Assembly (NCBI GenBank): GCA_020025235.1
Contig: JAHHSL010000012.1
Location: 1 to 41,456 of the forward strand
Source: Ruthenibacterium sp.
Lineage (GTDB): Bacteria > Bacillota > Clostridia > Oscillospirales > Ruminococcaceae
Direction of reading: 5' to 3'
Length of the DNA: 41,456 bases
Part shown: in pieces, positions 7,163 through 16,265 of the stretch
Numbering within the stretch: position 1 is the first letter of the stretch
Layout: the number at the start of each line of letters is the position of its first letter
Position numbers and translations under genes: made by a program
Notes under the pieces: model-generated
What the model was told of the DNA's origin: nothing
The model's input: only the letters and a program-made list of their open reading frames with translations
Databases searched by the model: none

Positions 7163-10100
7163 TTATTTTGTAAAGTAATCGACGCCGCCTTCAAAGAGCT
7201 TCTGGTACTTGTTGCCTTCGATGTTCTTGTAAAGGTTGTCGCCGCTGCGTTCGGAATGGCCCATTTTGCCAAGCACGCGCCCGTCGGGGCTGGTGATGCT
7301 TTCAATGGCAAGATAGCTGCCGTTCGGGTTATAGCGCACATCCATGGTGGGCTTGCCGGCAAGGTCGACATACTGCGTTGCGACCTGTCCGTTTTCGATC
7401 AGGCGGCGCAGCGTTTCTTCGTTTGCGACAAAGCGGCCTTCGCCGTGGCTGATCGCAACGGTGTGGATATCGCCCGGCTTTGTGTACTGCAGCCACGGGG
7501 ATTTGTTCGATGCGATGCGGGTGTTGACGAGCATGCTCTGATGACGGCCGATCGTGTTGAACGTCAGCGTCGGGCAGCTGCTGTCGGTTTCGACGATATC
7601 GCCGAACGGAACAAGACCCAGCTTGATCAGCGCCTGGAAGCCGTTGCACACGCCGAGCATCAGGCCGTCGCGGCGGCCGAGCAGATCGCGCACGGCTTCG
7701 GTAATAGCCGGATTGCGGAAGAACGCCGTGATGAACTTGGCGCTGCCTTCCGGTTCGTCGCCGCCGGAGAAGCCGCCCGGCAGGAAGATCATCTGGCTGT
7801 TTTCGATCAGGCGGCGCACCGCGGCCACGCTTTCGGTGACGTGCGCCGGAGTAAGGTTGTTGATGACGAATACCTCGGGCACGGCACCGGCGCGCTCCAT
7901 GGCGCGGGCGGAATCGTATTCGCAGTTCGTGCCGGGGAATACCGGGATCAGCACGCGCGGCTTTGCGGTGCCGATGTGCGGTGCGGCGCGGGTTTCGGCG
8001 TTGTAGGAAAGCACCGGGACCTCGGCGTTTTTGTCGCTGTCAGCGGCGCTGCGGTAGGGCATGACCGGTTCAAGCTTTGCTTCATATGCTTCCTGCACGC
8101 GGGCAAGGTCGGCCGTTTCGCCGCCGAGCACCCAGCGGTATTCCGCCGTGGTGGTGCCGATGACGGTGCCGATGTCAAGATCCTCGCTAAGCTCCAGGAT
8201 GTAGCTGCCGTAGGCGTATTCATACAGGGAGGCTTTGTCGAAGCCCTCTGCAAACTGCACGCCCAGACGGTTGCCAAGACCCATTTTGAACAGCGCTTCG
8301 GCAGCGCCGCCCAGCGTCGGGGTGTAGGCCGCCAGGACCTTTTTGTCGCGGATCAGGGCTTCCACCTGCTTCCACAGGGCTTTCAGGCTTTCAGCGCAGG
8401 GCAGCAGGCCGTCGCGCGTTTCGGGGCGCAGCCATACGATCCTGCTGCCGGCCTTTTTGAATTCGGGGCTGATGACAAGATCGGTATCGCCTGCCGCAAC
8501 GGCAAAGCTGACAAGCGTCGGGGGAACGTCGATGTTTTCAAACGAGCCGGACATGGAGTCCTTGCCGCCGATCGCGGCAACGCCCAGATCCACCTGTGCG
8601 TCCAAAGCGCCGAGCAGTGCGGCGGTGGGGCGGCCCCAGCGTGCGGGGTCTGCACCCAGACGCTCGAAGTATTCCTGGAACGTCAGATATGCCTTTTCGG
8701 CGCTGAAGCCTGCGGCAACCAGCTTGGAAACGCTTTCGGCAACCGCAAGGTATGCGCTGTGATATTCGCTCTGTTCGGCAATGAACGGGTTATAGCCCCA
8801 TGCCATGCCGGAGCATGTCTTGGTTTCGCCGTGCGGCACGGGCAGCTTTGCCGCCATGACCTGCACCGGCGTCAGCTGGGTTCTGCCGCCGAAGGGCATC
8901 AGCACCGTGCCCGCGCCGATCGTGGAATCGAAGCGTTCGGAAAGACCCTTTTTGCTGCACAGGTTCAGATCGCTCATCATGGCGGTGAGGCCTGCTTCCA
9001 GCGAGCCGGAGGGAACCGGATGCGCGGCGACGGTGTGTGCGGGCACGCGCACGTTCATGTGCTTTTCCGCACCGTTGGAATTGAGGAAGCTGCGGTTGAT
9101 ATCGCAGATGACCTTGCCGTTCCAGTGCATGACAAGGCGCGGTTCTTCGGTGACGTGTGCCACCACGGTCGCTTCCAGATTTTCTTTGTTGGCAAGGGCG
9201 ATGAAGTCCTGGGCATTTTCGCTTGCGACGACGACGGCCATACGCTCCTGGCTTTCGCTGATGGCAAGCTCGGTGCCGTCAAGGCCCTCGTATTTCTTCG
9301 GCACGGCGTTCAGGTCGATGGAAAGGCCGTCGGCAAGCTCGCCGATCGCGACAGAAACGCCGCCTGCGCCGAAGTCGTTGCAGCGCTTGATCATCAGCGT
9401 TGCTTGCTTCGTGCGGAACAGGCGCTGCAGCTTGCGTTCCACGGGGGCGTTGCCCTTCTGCACTTCTGCGCCGCAGGTTTCAAGGCTTTCCAGCTTGTGC
9501 GCCTTGGAAGAGCCGGTTGCGCCGCCGCAGCCGTCGCGGCCGGTGCGGCCGCCCAGCAGGATGACGACGTCGCCGGGTTCGGGCACTTCGCGGCGCACGT
9601 TCTCTTCGGGAACCGCGCCCACAACCGTGCCGATCTCCATGCGCTTTGCCATGTAGCCGGGGTGGTACAGTTCATCGACCATGCCGGTTGCAAGGCCGAT
9701 CTGGTTGCCGTAGCTGGAATAGCCCGCTGCGGCGGTGGTGACAAGCTTGCGCTGGGGCAGCTTGCCGGGCATGGTGTCCTTTACGGGCACAAGCGGATCG
9801 CCCGCGCCGGTGACGCGCATGGCCTGATAGACATAGCCGCGGTTTGCAAGCGGATCGCGGATCGCGCCGCCGATGCAGGTGGCTGCGCCGCCGAAGGGTT
9901 CGATCTCGGTGGGGTGGTTATGGGTTTCGTTTTTGAACAAAAGCAGCCACGGCTCGTCCTTGCCATTGTTGTCGACGGTGATGCGCACGCTGCACGCGTT
10001 GATCTCGTCGGATTCATCCATGTTTTTCAGGATGCCCTTTTTCTTGAGGTATTTGCCGCCGATCGTGCCCATATCCATAAGGCAGACGGGCTTGTTTTTG

Positions 10101-10873
10101 CCCGCGTGCACATCGCTGCGCAGGGCAAGATAGCGTTCCCACGCGGCGCGGACGGTTTCGTCCTCAATGGCAACATCGTCCAGAATGGTGCCGAACGTGG
10201 TGTGGCGGCAGTGGTCGCTCCAGTAGGTGTCGATCATGCGGATCTCGGTGATCGTGGGGTCGCGGTGTTCGGATTTGAAGTATTCCTGGCAGAACGCGAT
10301 ATCGCCCGCATCCATGGCAAGGCCGTAGTGCGCGATGAAATCGGCAAGACCCTTTTCGTCCAGCTTGGTGAAGCCGTCAAGCGTTGCAACCTCCGTGGGA
10401 ACGGCGTATTCGGCTTTCAGCGTGGTGCGCTCGTCAAGGGGCGCTTCGCGTGCTTCCACCGGGTTGATGACATACTTTTTGATCTCTGCCAGTTCCTCGG
10501 CGCTGGGATTGCCGTACAGAAGGAACACGCGTGCGGAAAGCACGTCCGGACGCTCGCATTCGCCCAGAAGCTGAATGCATTCGGCGGCGGAAGCGGCGCG
10601 CTGATCGAACTGACCGGGCAGGAATTCCGTGGCGAACACGGCGTCTGCGCCTTCGGGGATCGCGGTGTAAACGTCATCGAGCTGCGGCTCGCTGAACACC
10701 GTGCCGCGGCAGCGGCAGAACAGCTCTTCGGAGATGCCCTCCACGTCATAGCGGTTCAAAAGGCGCAGGCCCGTTACGCTTTTGATGCAGAGCAGATCGC
10801 GGATCTCGGCAAGGATGCCCTTTGCCTCAACGGCATATTCCGGGCGCTTTTCAACATAGAGACGATAGACCAT
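7163..10873 (-). CDS. purL: Phosphoribosylformylglycinamidine synthase, single-chain
   Basis: FGAM synthase catalyses the fourth step of purine synthesis, FGAR + glutamine + ATP to FGAM. This is the large single-chain form (1236 residues) that joins the PurS-like, PurL and PurQ-type parts, rather than the three-subunit PurSLQ. The N-terminus MVYRLYVEKRPE begins the PurS-like domain, and the synthetase part holds YWSDHCRHTTF with the catalytic His and NETHNHPTEIEPFGG. A second AIRS-like half follows, and the C-terminal glutaminase has the nucleophile in MLGVCNGFQAL plus SHGEGRF. Start ATG at 10873 has TAGGAGG ten bases before it; an in-frame GTG/ATG eight codons earlier lacks such a site and overlaps purD. 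It is the last gene of the operon, 20 nt after purD. Confidence 0.97.
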   Translation of the reverse strand: MVYRLYVEKRPEYAVEAKGILAEIRDLLCIKSVTGLRLLNRYDVEGISEELFCRCRGTVFSEPQLDDVYTAIPEGADAVFATEFLPGQFDQRAASAAECIQLLGECERPDVLSARVFLLYGNPSAEELAEIKKYVINPVEAREAPLDERTTLKAEYAVPTEVATLDGFTKLDEKGLADFIAHYGLAMDAGDIAFCQEYFKSEHRDPTITEIRMIDTYWSDHCRHTTFGTILDDVAIEDETVRAAWERYLALRSDVHAGKNKPVCLMDMGTIGGKYLKKKGILKNMDESDEINACSVRITVDNNGKDEPWLLLFKNETHNHPTEIEPFGGAATCIGGAIRDPLANRGYVYQAMRVTGAGDPLVPVKDTMPGKLPQRKLVTTAAAGYSSYGNQIGLATGMVDELYHPGYMAKRMEIGTVVGAVPEENVRREVPEPGDVVILLGGRTGRDGCGGATGSSKAHKLESLETCGAEVQKGNAPVERKLQRLFRTKQATLMIKRCNDFGAGGVSVAIGELADGLSIDLNAVPKKYEGLDGTELAISESQERMAVVVASENAQDFIALANKENLEATVVAHVTEEPRLVMHWNGKVICDINRSFLNSNGAEKHMNVRVPAHTVAAHPVPSGSLEAGLTAMMSDLNLCSKKGLSERFDSTIGAGTVLMPFGGRTQLTPVQVMAAKLPVPHGETKTCSGMAWGYNPFIAEQSEYHSAYLAVAESVSKLVAAGFSAEKAYLTFQEYFERLGADPARWGRPTAALLGALDAQVDLGVAAIGGKDSMSGSFENIDVPPTLVSFAVAAGDTDLVISPEFKKAGSRIVWLRPETRDGLLPCAESLKALWKQVEALIRDKKVLAAYTPTLGGAAEALFKMGLGNRLGVQFAEGFDKASLYEYAYGSYILELSEDLDIGTVIGTTTAEYRWVLGGETADLARVQEAYEAKLEPVMPYRSAADSDKNAEVPVLSYNAETRAAPHIGTAKPRVLIPVFPGTNCEYDSARAMERAGAVPEVFVINNLTPAHVTESVAAVRRLIENSQMIFLPGGFSGGDEPEGSAKFITAFFRNPAITEAVRDLLGRRDGLMLGVCNGFQALIKLGLVPFGDIVETDSSCPTLTFNTIGRHQSMLVNTRIASNKSPWLQYTKPGDIHTVAISHGEGRFVANEETLRRLIENGQVATQYVDLAGKPTMDVRYNPNGSYLAIESITSPDGRVLGKMGHSERSGDNLYKNIEGNKYQKLFEGGVDYFTK

Positions 10874-10893
10874 TTTTCCAGTTCCTCCTAAAA

Positions 10894-12174
10894 TCAAAGT
10901 GCCTGCAGTGCGCGCTGACCGATATCGGTGCGCATGTGTTTGTTTTCAAAATCAATGCGGCCTGCGGCGTCATATGCGGCCTTGAGTGCGGATGCAAGGT
11001 CGCCGCGCACTGCCGTTACGCCGAACACGCGCCCGCCGTTTGTGACGAGCGTGCCGTCGCGCAGCGCCGTGCCCGCGTGGTACACCGTGGCGTCGCAGCC
11101 CGGGATCTGGCCGTTTTCAAGGCCGCTGACGGGCTTGCCCTTTTCATAGGAAAGCGGGTATCCGCCGGATGCGATCACGACGCATGCCGCACTGTCTGCG
11201 GAAAAGCGCACGGGCGTTTCGCTCAGCGTGCCGTTCGTGACGGCCTGCATCACGGTGAGCAGGTCGCTTTCCAGCAGCGGCAGCACGACCTGCGTTTCGG
11301 GGTCGCCGAAGCGGCAGTTGTATTCGATGACCTTCGGGCCGTCGGGTGTGAGCATCAGCCCGAAGTACAGGCAGCCCTTGAAGGTGCGGCCTTCGGCGTT
11401 CATGGCGTTTATGGTGGGCAGGAAAATCTTTTCCATACATTCGGCGGCGACGGCTTCGGTGTAGTACGGGTTCGGGGCAATGGTGCCCATGCCGCCGGTG
11501 TTCAGCCCTTCGTCGTGATCGAGTGCGCGCTTGTGATCCATGCTCGACACCATGGGCACGACGGTCTTGCCGTCGGTGAAGCTCAGCACCGAAACCTCGG
11601 GGCCTGTCAGAAATTCTTCGATGACGATATGGCTGCCGGATTCGCCGAACTTTTTATCCTCCATGATGCTGTGCACCGCGTCCAGCGCTGCGGCCTCGTC
11701 CTCGCAGATCAATACGCCCTTGCCCAGTGCAAGGCCGTCCGCCTTGACGACGACCGGGTATTTTTTGTTGCTGCGGATGTATTCCGATGCGGCTGCGGCG
11801 TCGGAGAACGTCTCATAGCCGGCGGTCGGGATGCCGTATTTTTTCATCAGATCCTTGCTGAACACCTTGCTGCCTTCGATAATGGCGGCGGCGCGGTCGG
11901 GCCCGAATGACGGGATGCCCTTTTCGCGCAGGGCGTCCACCATGCCCAGAACAAGGGGATCGTCCGGCGCGACAACGACGTATTCGATGCCTTCGCGCAC
12001 GGCGAAATCAACAACGCCGGCAACGTCGGTTGCGGCAATGGGCACGCACACGGCGTCGCTTGCGATGCCGCCGTTGCCGGGTGCTGCGTAAATTTCGGAT
12101 GCAGCGGGGTTTTCTTTCAGCTTGCGGATAATGGCGTGTTCCCGTCCGCCAGAGCCTACGACAAGAATTTTCAT
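10894..12174 (-). CDS. purD: Phosphoribosylamine--glycine ligase
   Basis: GAR synthetase joins phosphoribosylamine and glycine with ATP, the second step of purine synthesis. It is 426 residues long, the usual length. The N-terminal domain starts MKILVVGSGGREHAI. The ATP-grasp core follows with VVKADGLALGKGV and the signature GGMGTIAPNP, and the C-terminal domain includes YNCRFGDPETQ with metal ligands. Start ATG at 12174 has GGAGG seven bases upstream; the longer open frame to 12324 has no such site and no homology. It lies 13 nt downstream of the membrane protein gene and 20 nt upstream of purL, so it is co-transcribed. Confidence 0.97.
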   Translation of the reverse strand: MKILVVGSGGREHAIIRKLKENPAASEIYAAPGNGGIASDAVCVPIAATDVAGVVDFAVREGIEYVVVAPDDPLVLGMVDALREKGIPSFGPDRAAAIIEGSKVFSKDLMKKYGIPTAGYETFSDAAAASEYIRSNKKYPVVVKADGLALGKGVLICEDEAAALDAVHSIMEDKKFGESGSHIVIEEFLTGPEVSVLSFTDGKTVVPMVSSMDHKRALDHDEGLNTGGMGTIAPNPYYTEAVAAECMEKIFLPTINAMNAEGRTFKGCLYFGLMLTPDGPKVIEYNCRFGDPETQVVLPLLESDLLTVMQAVTNGTLSETPVRFSADSAACVVIASGGYPLSYEKGKPVSGLENGQIPGCDATVYHAGTALRDGTLVTNGGRVFGVTAVRGDLASALKAAYDAAGRIDFENKHMRTDIGQRALQAL

Positions 12175-12187
12175 AAGATCCCTCCGT

Positions 12188-14317
12188 TTACAATACAAGA
12201 TAGAGTACGGTATCTTCGGTTTCAAAACATTTTTTAAAAAGCGGCTGTCCGTCTGCGCCGGGCCGTTCGGCGTCCCCGATCCATTCGCACGGCGCCGTGC
12301 CCTCCAGGATATCCCAGCCGGCATCGGCGGCGGCGCGGTCGTACAAAATGCACGTCACACCCTCGGGCAGCGCATCATGCGCCTGCTGCGGGGTCTGTGC
12401 GCCGAACACGGCGTGCAGTGCATCCAGGCGGCGCTGCACTTCTTCGCGCGCAACGCCCATATTCGATACGGCATACTTGAAGCTTTCCATATAGCACTGA
12501 CGCCCCGAAAGGCCGGTGTACACGTTGGAAAGCCCTTCCAGATGCCGCCCGGTGTGGATGCGGTTGGTGATGAAAAGCGTATCCGGGCCGAGCGCGGAAA
12601 GCTGTTCGGCGGTTTCGGCCTGTGCGGCGGTCAGCGCAAGCGTTCTGCCGTTTTCGGCCGGACGGTGCACGGCCTGCCGTGCAAAATAAACGTCCGAAAA
12701 AACGGCCGAGGCCAGCCCCACGGCGGCCAGAAGCCCAAAGCAGGCGGACACTGCGGCGCGCAGCGGCTTTTTAAGGCCGGAAACGCGCCGCACGAACGCG
12801 GGCAGGTATCCGGCGGCCAGCAGGCACAAAAAGAAAAAGCCCGCGAACGCGAAATAGATCTGACTCATGGATTCATGGTCAAACAGATAAAACGCAAGAA
12901 AGCCACCGGCAGTGCAGGCGGCGGCAAACAGCTTTGCGAAGGAAAGCTTCGGCAGGCGGCACGCATCGCGCAAAAGCCCGCACAAGGCAAGCGGCGCGGC
13001 GGCGGGGGCGAACAGCACCGTCTGGCAGAGCCAGAACAGCGGCGCGCTGAACGTCCACAAAAGCGGGCTTTTGATGTGCAGTGCGGCAAGGATATTGCCG
13101 AACCACGATTTTTCCAGCGTCGCGTGCAAAGAAAAATGCACGCTGGAACCGGCGCCCGCCGAAAACAGCAGCCGGTAGATGACAAGGAACGCCGCGCCCA
13201 TGACAGCGGCGGCGGCAAGGGTGCAAAGGGCGCTGCGGCGCGCATCGCTTCCGGCGCGGGTGCAAAGGACGAAAATCAGCCGGAGCACGGCGGCGCAGAT
13301 GAAGGCGATGAGCACAACGGCGGCAACCGGCCCCTTGGAAAGCGCCAGCAGCACAAACGAAACAAAGGTGAACACCGGCACGCCGAAGCCCTTTGCGCCG
13401 CGCTGGAGGCAGAACGCACCGGACGTCAGCGCCGCAAGGAACAGCGTGCAGGTGCCCACACCGTTGATGTTCGTGAGCATGTGGCGGAAAAACGTGTTCC
13501 AGAACAGCGTGCGTCCGCCGTCGAACACCTTCCACAGGGCGGCTTCCCCGCAAAGGAAAAGCAGCACGAACAAAGCGGTCGTCTGCTTTGCATTGCCGTC
13601 AAACCACAGGGCTGCAAGCTCGCACAGGGCGATGACAAGCCCCGACGCCATGGCAAGCGGCAGGAACATGGCAAGCACGTCCCACGGGGCGACAGGCATT
13701 GCCATGCACAGCCCCGCGCCCAAAAGCTCCGTCAGCCAGTGATAGGTGAGCGTCTGCCCTGCAAAGCGCAGATCGGCAGGCGGAAAGCCTTGCAGAAAGC
13801 TGTTGAGGTTGCCCATGTTCCACAAAAAATCGTGGTCGGGCAGAACGGGTGCGCCCGCGGCGGGCTTGGTGCGCGCGAGCACGCACAAAAACGCCGCAAG
13901 CACGGCGAAAAGCGGCAGCGTCACGGCGGCGGCGGTAAAGCGCGGCGCGCCGGCTGCTTTTGCAGGGCGCGCACCGTGCTTTTTGAATGAGAAAAACGCC
14001 GCGGCAAGGCCGGATACCGGCATAAGCCACAGCAGGACGGGCGTGCCCGCAGCCGAAGAAACCGCCGTCAGCACGGCAAAGACTGCCGTGCCGAAGACGA
14101 TGCTGCCGGAATAAAACAGGCCGAAATCCTGCAGCCTTGCCCACCGTGCAAGCGCACAGCCGGGCAGCAGAACGCCCGCCGCCAGATAGGCGGCCGTGAG
14201 AAAAAGCCCCCATAAAGAGCCGCCCGCGGCGGCAGTGCAGCCGCAGAATACGGCTGCGGATACCGCCGCAAGCGCAGCGGGTGCCGCCTTCCGGATACGG
14301 GGATTACGAGCGGTCAT
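12188..14317 (-). CDS. Polytopic membrane protein of unknown function, GT-C-like
   Basis: A 709-residue membrane protein that I cannot name. About twelve to fourteen hydrophobic segments cover residues 10-550, followed by a soluble C-terminal domain of about 150 residues. A loop after the third or fourth helix holds PDHDFLWNMG, then GFPPADLRFAGQTLTYHW. An acidic pair in the first large outer loop, together with the C-terminal segment ITNRIHTGRHL and SGRQCYMESFKY, resembles GT-C glycosyltransferases and DUF2298-like proteins that use lipid-linked sugars; this is a topology-level resemblance only. The gene sits inside the purine operon: its ATG at 14317 follows GGGGGA 14 nt after the AICAR transformylase stop, and purD starts 13 nt after its stop. 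Very high GC and alanine content fits its neighbours, so recent transfer is not indicated. Confidence 0.75.
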   Translation of the reverse strand: MTARNPRIRKAAPAALAAVSAAVFCGCTAAAGGSLWGLFLTAAYLAAGVLLPGCALARWARLQDFGLFYSGSIVFGTAVFAVLTAVSSAAGTPVLLWLMPVSGLAAAFFSFKKHGARPAKAAGAPRFTAAAVTLPLFAVLAAFLCVLARTKPAAGAPVLPDHDFLWNMGNLNSFLQGFPPADLRFAGQTLTYHWLTELLGAGLCMAMPVAPWDVLAMFLPLAMASGLVIALCELAALWFDGNAKQTTALFVLLFLCGEAALWKVFDGGRTLFWNTFFRHMLTNINGVGTCTLFLAALTSGAFCLQRGAKGFGVPVFTFVSFVLLALSKGPVAAVVLIAFICAAVLRLIFVLCTRAGSDARRSALCTLAAAAVMGAAFLVIYRLLFSAGAGSSVHFSLHATLEKSWFGNILAALHIKSPLLWTFSAPLFWLCQTVLFAPAAAPLALCGLLRDACRLPKLSFAKLFAAACTAGGFLAFYLFDHESMSQIYFAFAGFFFLCLLAAGYLPAFVRRVSGLKKPLRAAVSACFGLLAAVGLASAVFSDVYFARQAVHRPAENGRTLALTAAQAETAEQLSALGPDTLFITNRIHTGRHLEGLSNVYTGLSGRQCYMESFKYAVSNMGVAREEVQRRLDALHAVFGAQTPQQAHDALPEGVTCILYDRAAADAGWDILEGTAPCEWIGDAERPGADGQPLFKKCFETEDTVLYLVL

Positions 14318-14333
14318 TTCCGCAGTCCCCCGA

Positions 14334-15509
14334 TCAGTGGTGGAACAGGCGCACGCCGTTGAACGCCATGGTGATATTGTACTTGTTGCAGGTTTCGATG
14401 ACCTGATCGTCGCGGATCGAGCCGCCCGGCTCCACGATCGCGCTTACGCCGGAACGGCGGGCACGTTCGATGTTATCGCCGAACGGGAAGAAGGCGTCAC
14501 TGCCAAGGCACACGCCGGAAACATGCGAAAGCCATTCTTTCTTTTCTTCGCGCGTCAGGGGTTCGGGGCGCTCGGTGAAGGTGTCTGCCCAGACGTCCTC
14601 ACCGATGACATCCTCATATTCATCGGAAATATAAACGTCGATCGCGTTGTCGCGGTTCGGGCGGGCAACGTCGGAACGGAACGGCAGGCCCAGCACCTTC
14701 GGGTGGTGGCGCAGCTGCCAGATATCGGCCTTGTTGCCGGCAAGACGGGTGCAGTGGATGCGGCTCTGCTGGCCTGCGCCCACGCCGATCAGCTGGCCGC
14801 CCTGCGCATAGCACACCGAGTTCGACTGCGTGTATTTCAGCGCGATCATGCACAGGATGAGGTCGCGCTTCTGCTCTTCGGAAAGCGCCTTGTTTTCCGT
14901 CACGATATTGGCGAAGGTGTCCTCGCCGAAGCGCAGCTCATTGCGGCCCTGTTCAAACGTGACGCCGAACACATCCTTGTGCTCCACGGGTGCGGGGCGG
15001 TATTCGGGGTCGATCGCCACGATATTGTAGCTGCCCTTGCGCTTTGCTTTCAGAATGGCAAGCGCTTCGTCGGTGTAGCCCGGTGCGATCACGCCGTCGG
15101 AAACCTCGGGCTTGATGACGCGTGCGGTGGATTCATCGCAGATATCGGAAAGGGCAATCCAGTCGCCGAAGCTCGACATGCGGTCTGCGCCGCGTGCGCG
15201 GGCATAGGCGCAGGCAAGCGGGGAAAGCTCGCCCAGATTTTCGACAAAGTACATCTTTTTCAGGGTGTCGTCCAGCGGCAGGCCAAGCGCCGCGCCTGCG
15301 GGGCTTACATGCTTGAACGATGCCGCAGCGCACAGGCCGGTGGCCTCTTTCAGCTCTTTGACAAGCTGCCATGCGTTGAGCGCATCCAGAAAGTTGATAT
15401 ATCCCGGACGGCCGTTGAGCACCGTGACGGGAAGCTCGCCCTCCTGCATGAAGATGCGTGCGGGCTTCTGGTTCGGGTTGCAGCCGTATTTCAGTTCCAG
15501 TTCTTTCAT
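14334..15509 (-). CDS. AICAR transformylase, stand-alone
   Basis: Phosphoribosylaminoimidazolecarboxamide formyltransferase adds the last carbon of IMP from 10-formyl-THF. At 391 residues it corresponds only to the transformylase part of PurH; the N-terminal IMP cyclohydrolase (MGS-like) domain is absent. It starts MKELELKYGCNPNQKPARI, contains AASFKHVSPAGAALG with the conserved Lys-His pair and CYAQGGQLIGVGAGQQSR, and ends GVRLFHH, as in the full PurH. Start ATG at 15509 follows GGAGG; an upstream in-frame start at 15536 lacks one. It follows purO by 35 nt, which supplies the missing cyclohydrolase activity. A stand-alone purH-type symbol would mislead, so none is given. Confidence 0.93.
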   Translation of the reverse strand: MKELELKYGCNPNQKPARIFMQEGELPVTVLNGRPGYINFLDALNAWQLVKELKEATGLCAAASFKHVSPAGAALGLPLDDTLKKMYFVENLGELSPLACAYARARGADRMSSFGDWIALSDICDESTARVIKPEVSDGVIAPGYTDEALAILKAKRKGSYNIVAIDPEYRPAPVEHKDVFGVTFEQGRNELRFGEDTFANIVTENKALSEEQKRDLILCMIALKYTQSNSVCYAQGGQLIGVGAGQQSRIHCTRLAGNKADIWQLRHHPKVLGLPFRSDVARPNRDNAIDVYISDEYEDVIGEDVWADTFTERPEPLTREEKKEWLSHVSGVCLGSDAFFPFGDNIERARRSGVSAIVEPGGSIRDDQVIETCNKYNITMAFNGVRLFHH

Positions 15510-15544
15510 CTTATATCCTCCTGCGTTGCCGCGCAAAGCGGCTG

Positions 15545-16255
15545 TCAGATTTTTGCGTTTTTATTGACGATGCGGTCCTGCGTTTTGCCGCTTGCAAGAT
15601 CGATATAGCGCACGAACAGCGAAACCTTGTTGTCTGCGTCCAGATTCGACCAGACGGTTTCGGTGAAGGCGTCGATATCGCCCGAAAGCGCCACGCGCTC
15701 GGGCTCGCCCGCAAAGCTCGGGATCGGATCGCCGTCGCAGCGGTAGGTGTGGATGAAGCGTCCCTCACCGGCGGCCGGCTCGTCATATTCAAAGAAGAAG
15801 CGCTCGGCGGAATCGGGATTGCCCTCGTTCGATTTCAGGATCGAAAGCTTGTAGGACATGCTGCCGTTTTCCACGCGGACAAGCCCGGAAATGCGCGGGG
15901 TGTAGTTCGGGCAGTCCGGCTCGAAGGTGCGTGTGCGCAAAGCGTCGGCAAAGCTGCGTCCTGCCTTGCGGAAATCATAGACCGTATCGGTCTGGTCGCC
16001 GTTCGTGACGATCGTTTCACTGCCCAGAACACGCACCGGCGCATAGATGATGAGGGAAGGGTCTTCCAGCTTGGAAGGGTCGGCCGCTTCGGTGATGATG
16101 CCGCCGTCCTTTTCCGTAAATACGCGGTTGCGGCTGTTGGCGCTGCGGCCCATGATGAAATACGCGATGACCGCCTTGCTGCCGTCGTCCGAACGGCCCA
16201 GAATGATGCCGCGGCCGGGGTAGGTGCTGGCGGAAAGATGTGCGGAAAGTTCCAT
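15545..16255 (-). CDS. purO: IMP cyclohydrolase, PurO type
   Basis: A 236-residue protein of the IMP cyclohydrolase family first known from archaea (PurO, PF07826), closing the second ring of FAICAR to give IMP. It is unrelated to the cyclohydrolase domain of PurH. Family signatures visible are YPGRGIILGRSDDGSKAV at residues 12-29, then AYFIMGRSANSRNRVF, DPSLIIYAPVR, and TRTFEPDCPNYTPRISGL. Start ATG at 16255 has AAGGAG seven bases ahead. It lies 10 nt downstream of purN and 35 nt upstream of the stand-alone AICAR transformylase, so the two together replace PurH. Bacterial members of this family are often annotated as hypothetical. Confidence 0.9.
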   Translation of the reverse strand: MELSAHLSASTYPGRGIILGRSDDGSKAVIAYFIMGRSANSRNRVFTEKDGGIITEAADPSKLEDPSLIIYAPVRVLGSETIVTNGDQTDTVYDFRKAGRSFADALRTRTFEPDCPNYTPRISGLVRVENGSMSYKLSILKSNEGNPDSAERFFFEYDEPAAGEGRFIHTYRCDGDPIPSFAGEPERVALSGDIDAFTETVWSNLDADNKVSLFVRYIDLASGKTQDRIVNKNAKI

Positions 16256-16265
16256 AGCGTTCTCC

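Noticed and set aside
7070..10891. A 1273-codon open frame on the plus strand opposite purL, and similar long frames opposite other genes (e.g. 14196-15608, 29682-31622)
   Set aside because: They are shadows caused by strong GC bias at third codon positions. The proteins are rich in G, A, H and R, have no recognisable domain and no ribosome binding site; the opposite strand encodes clear enzymes.
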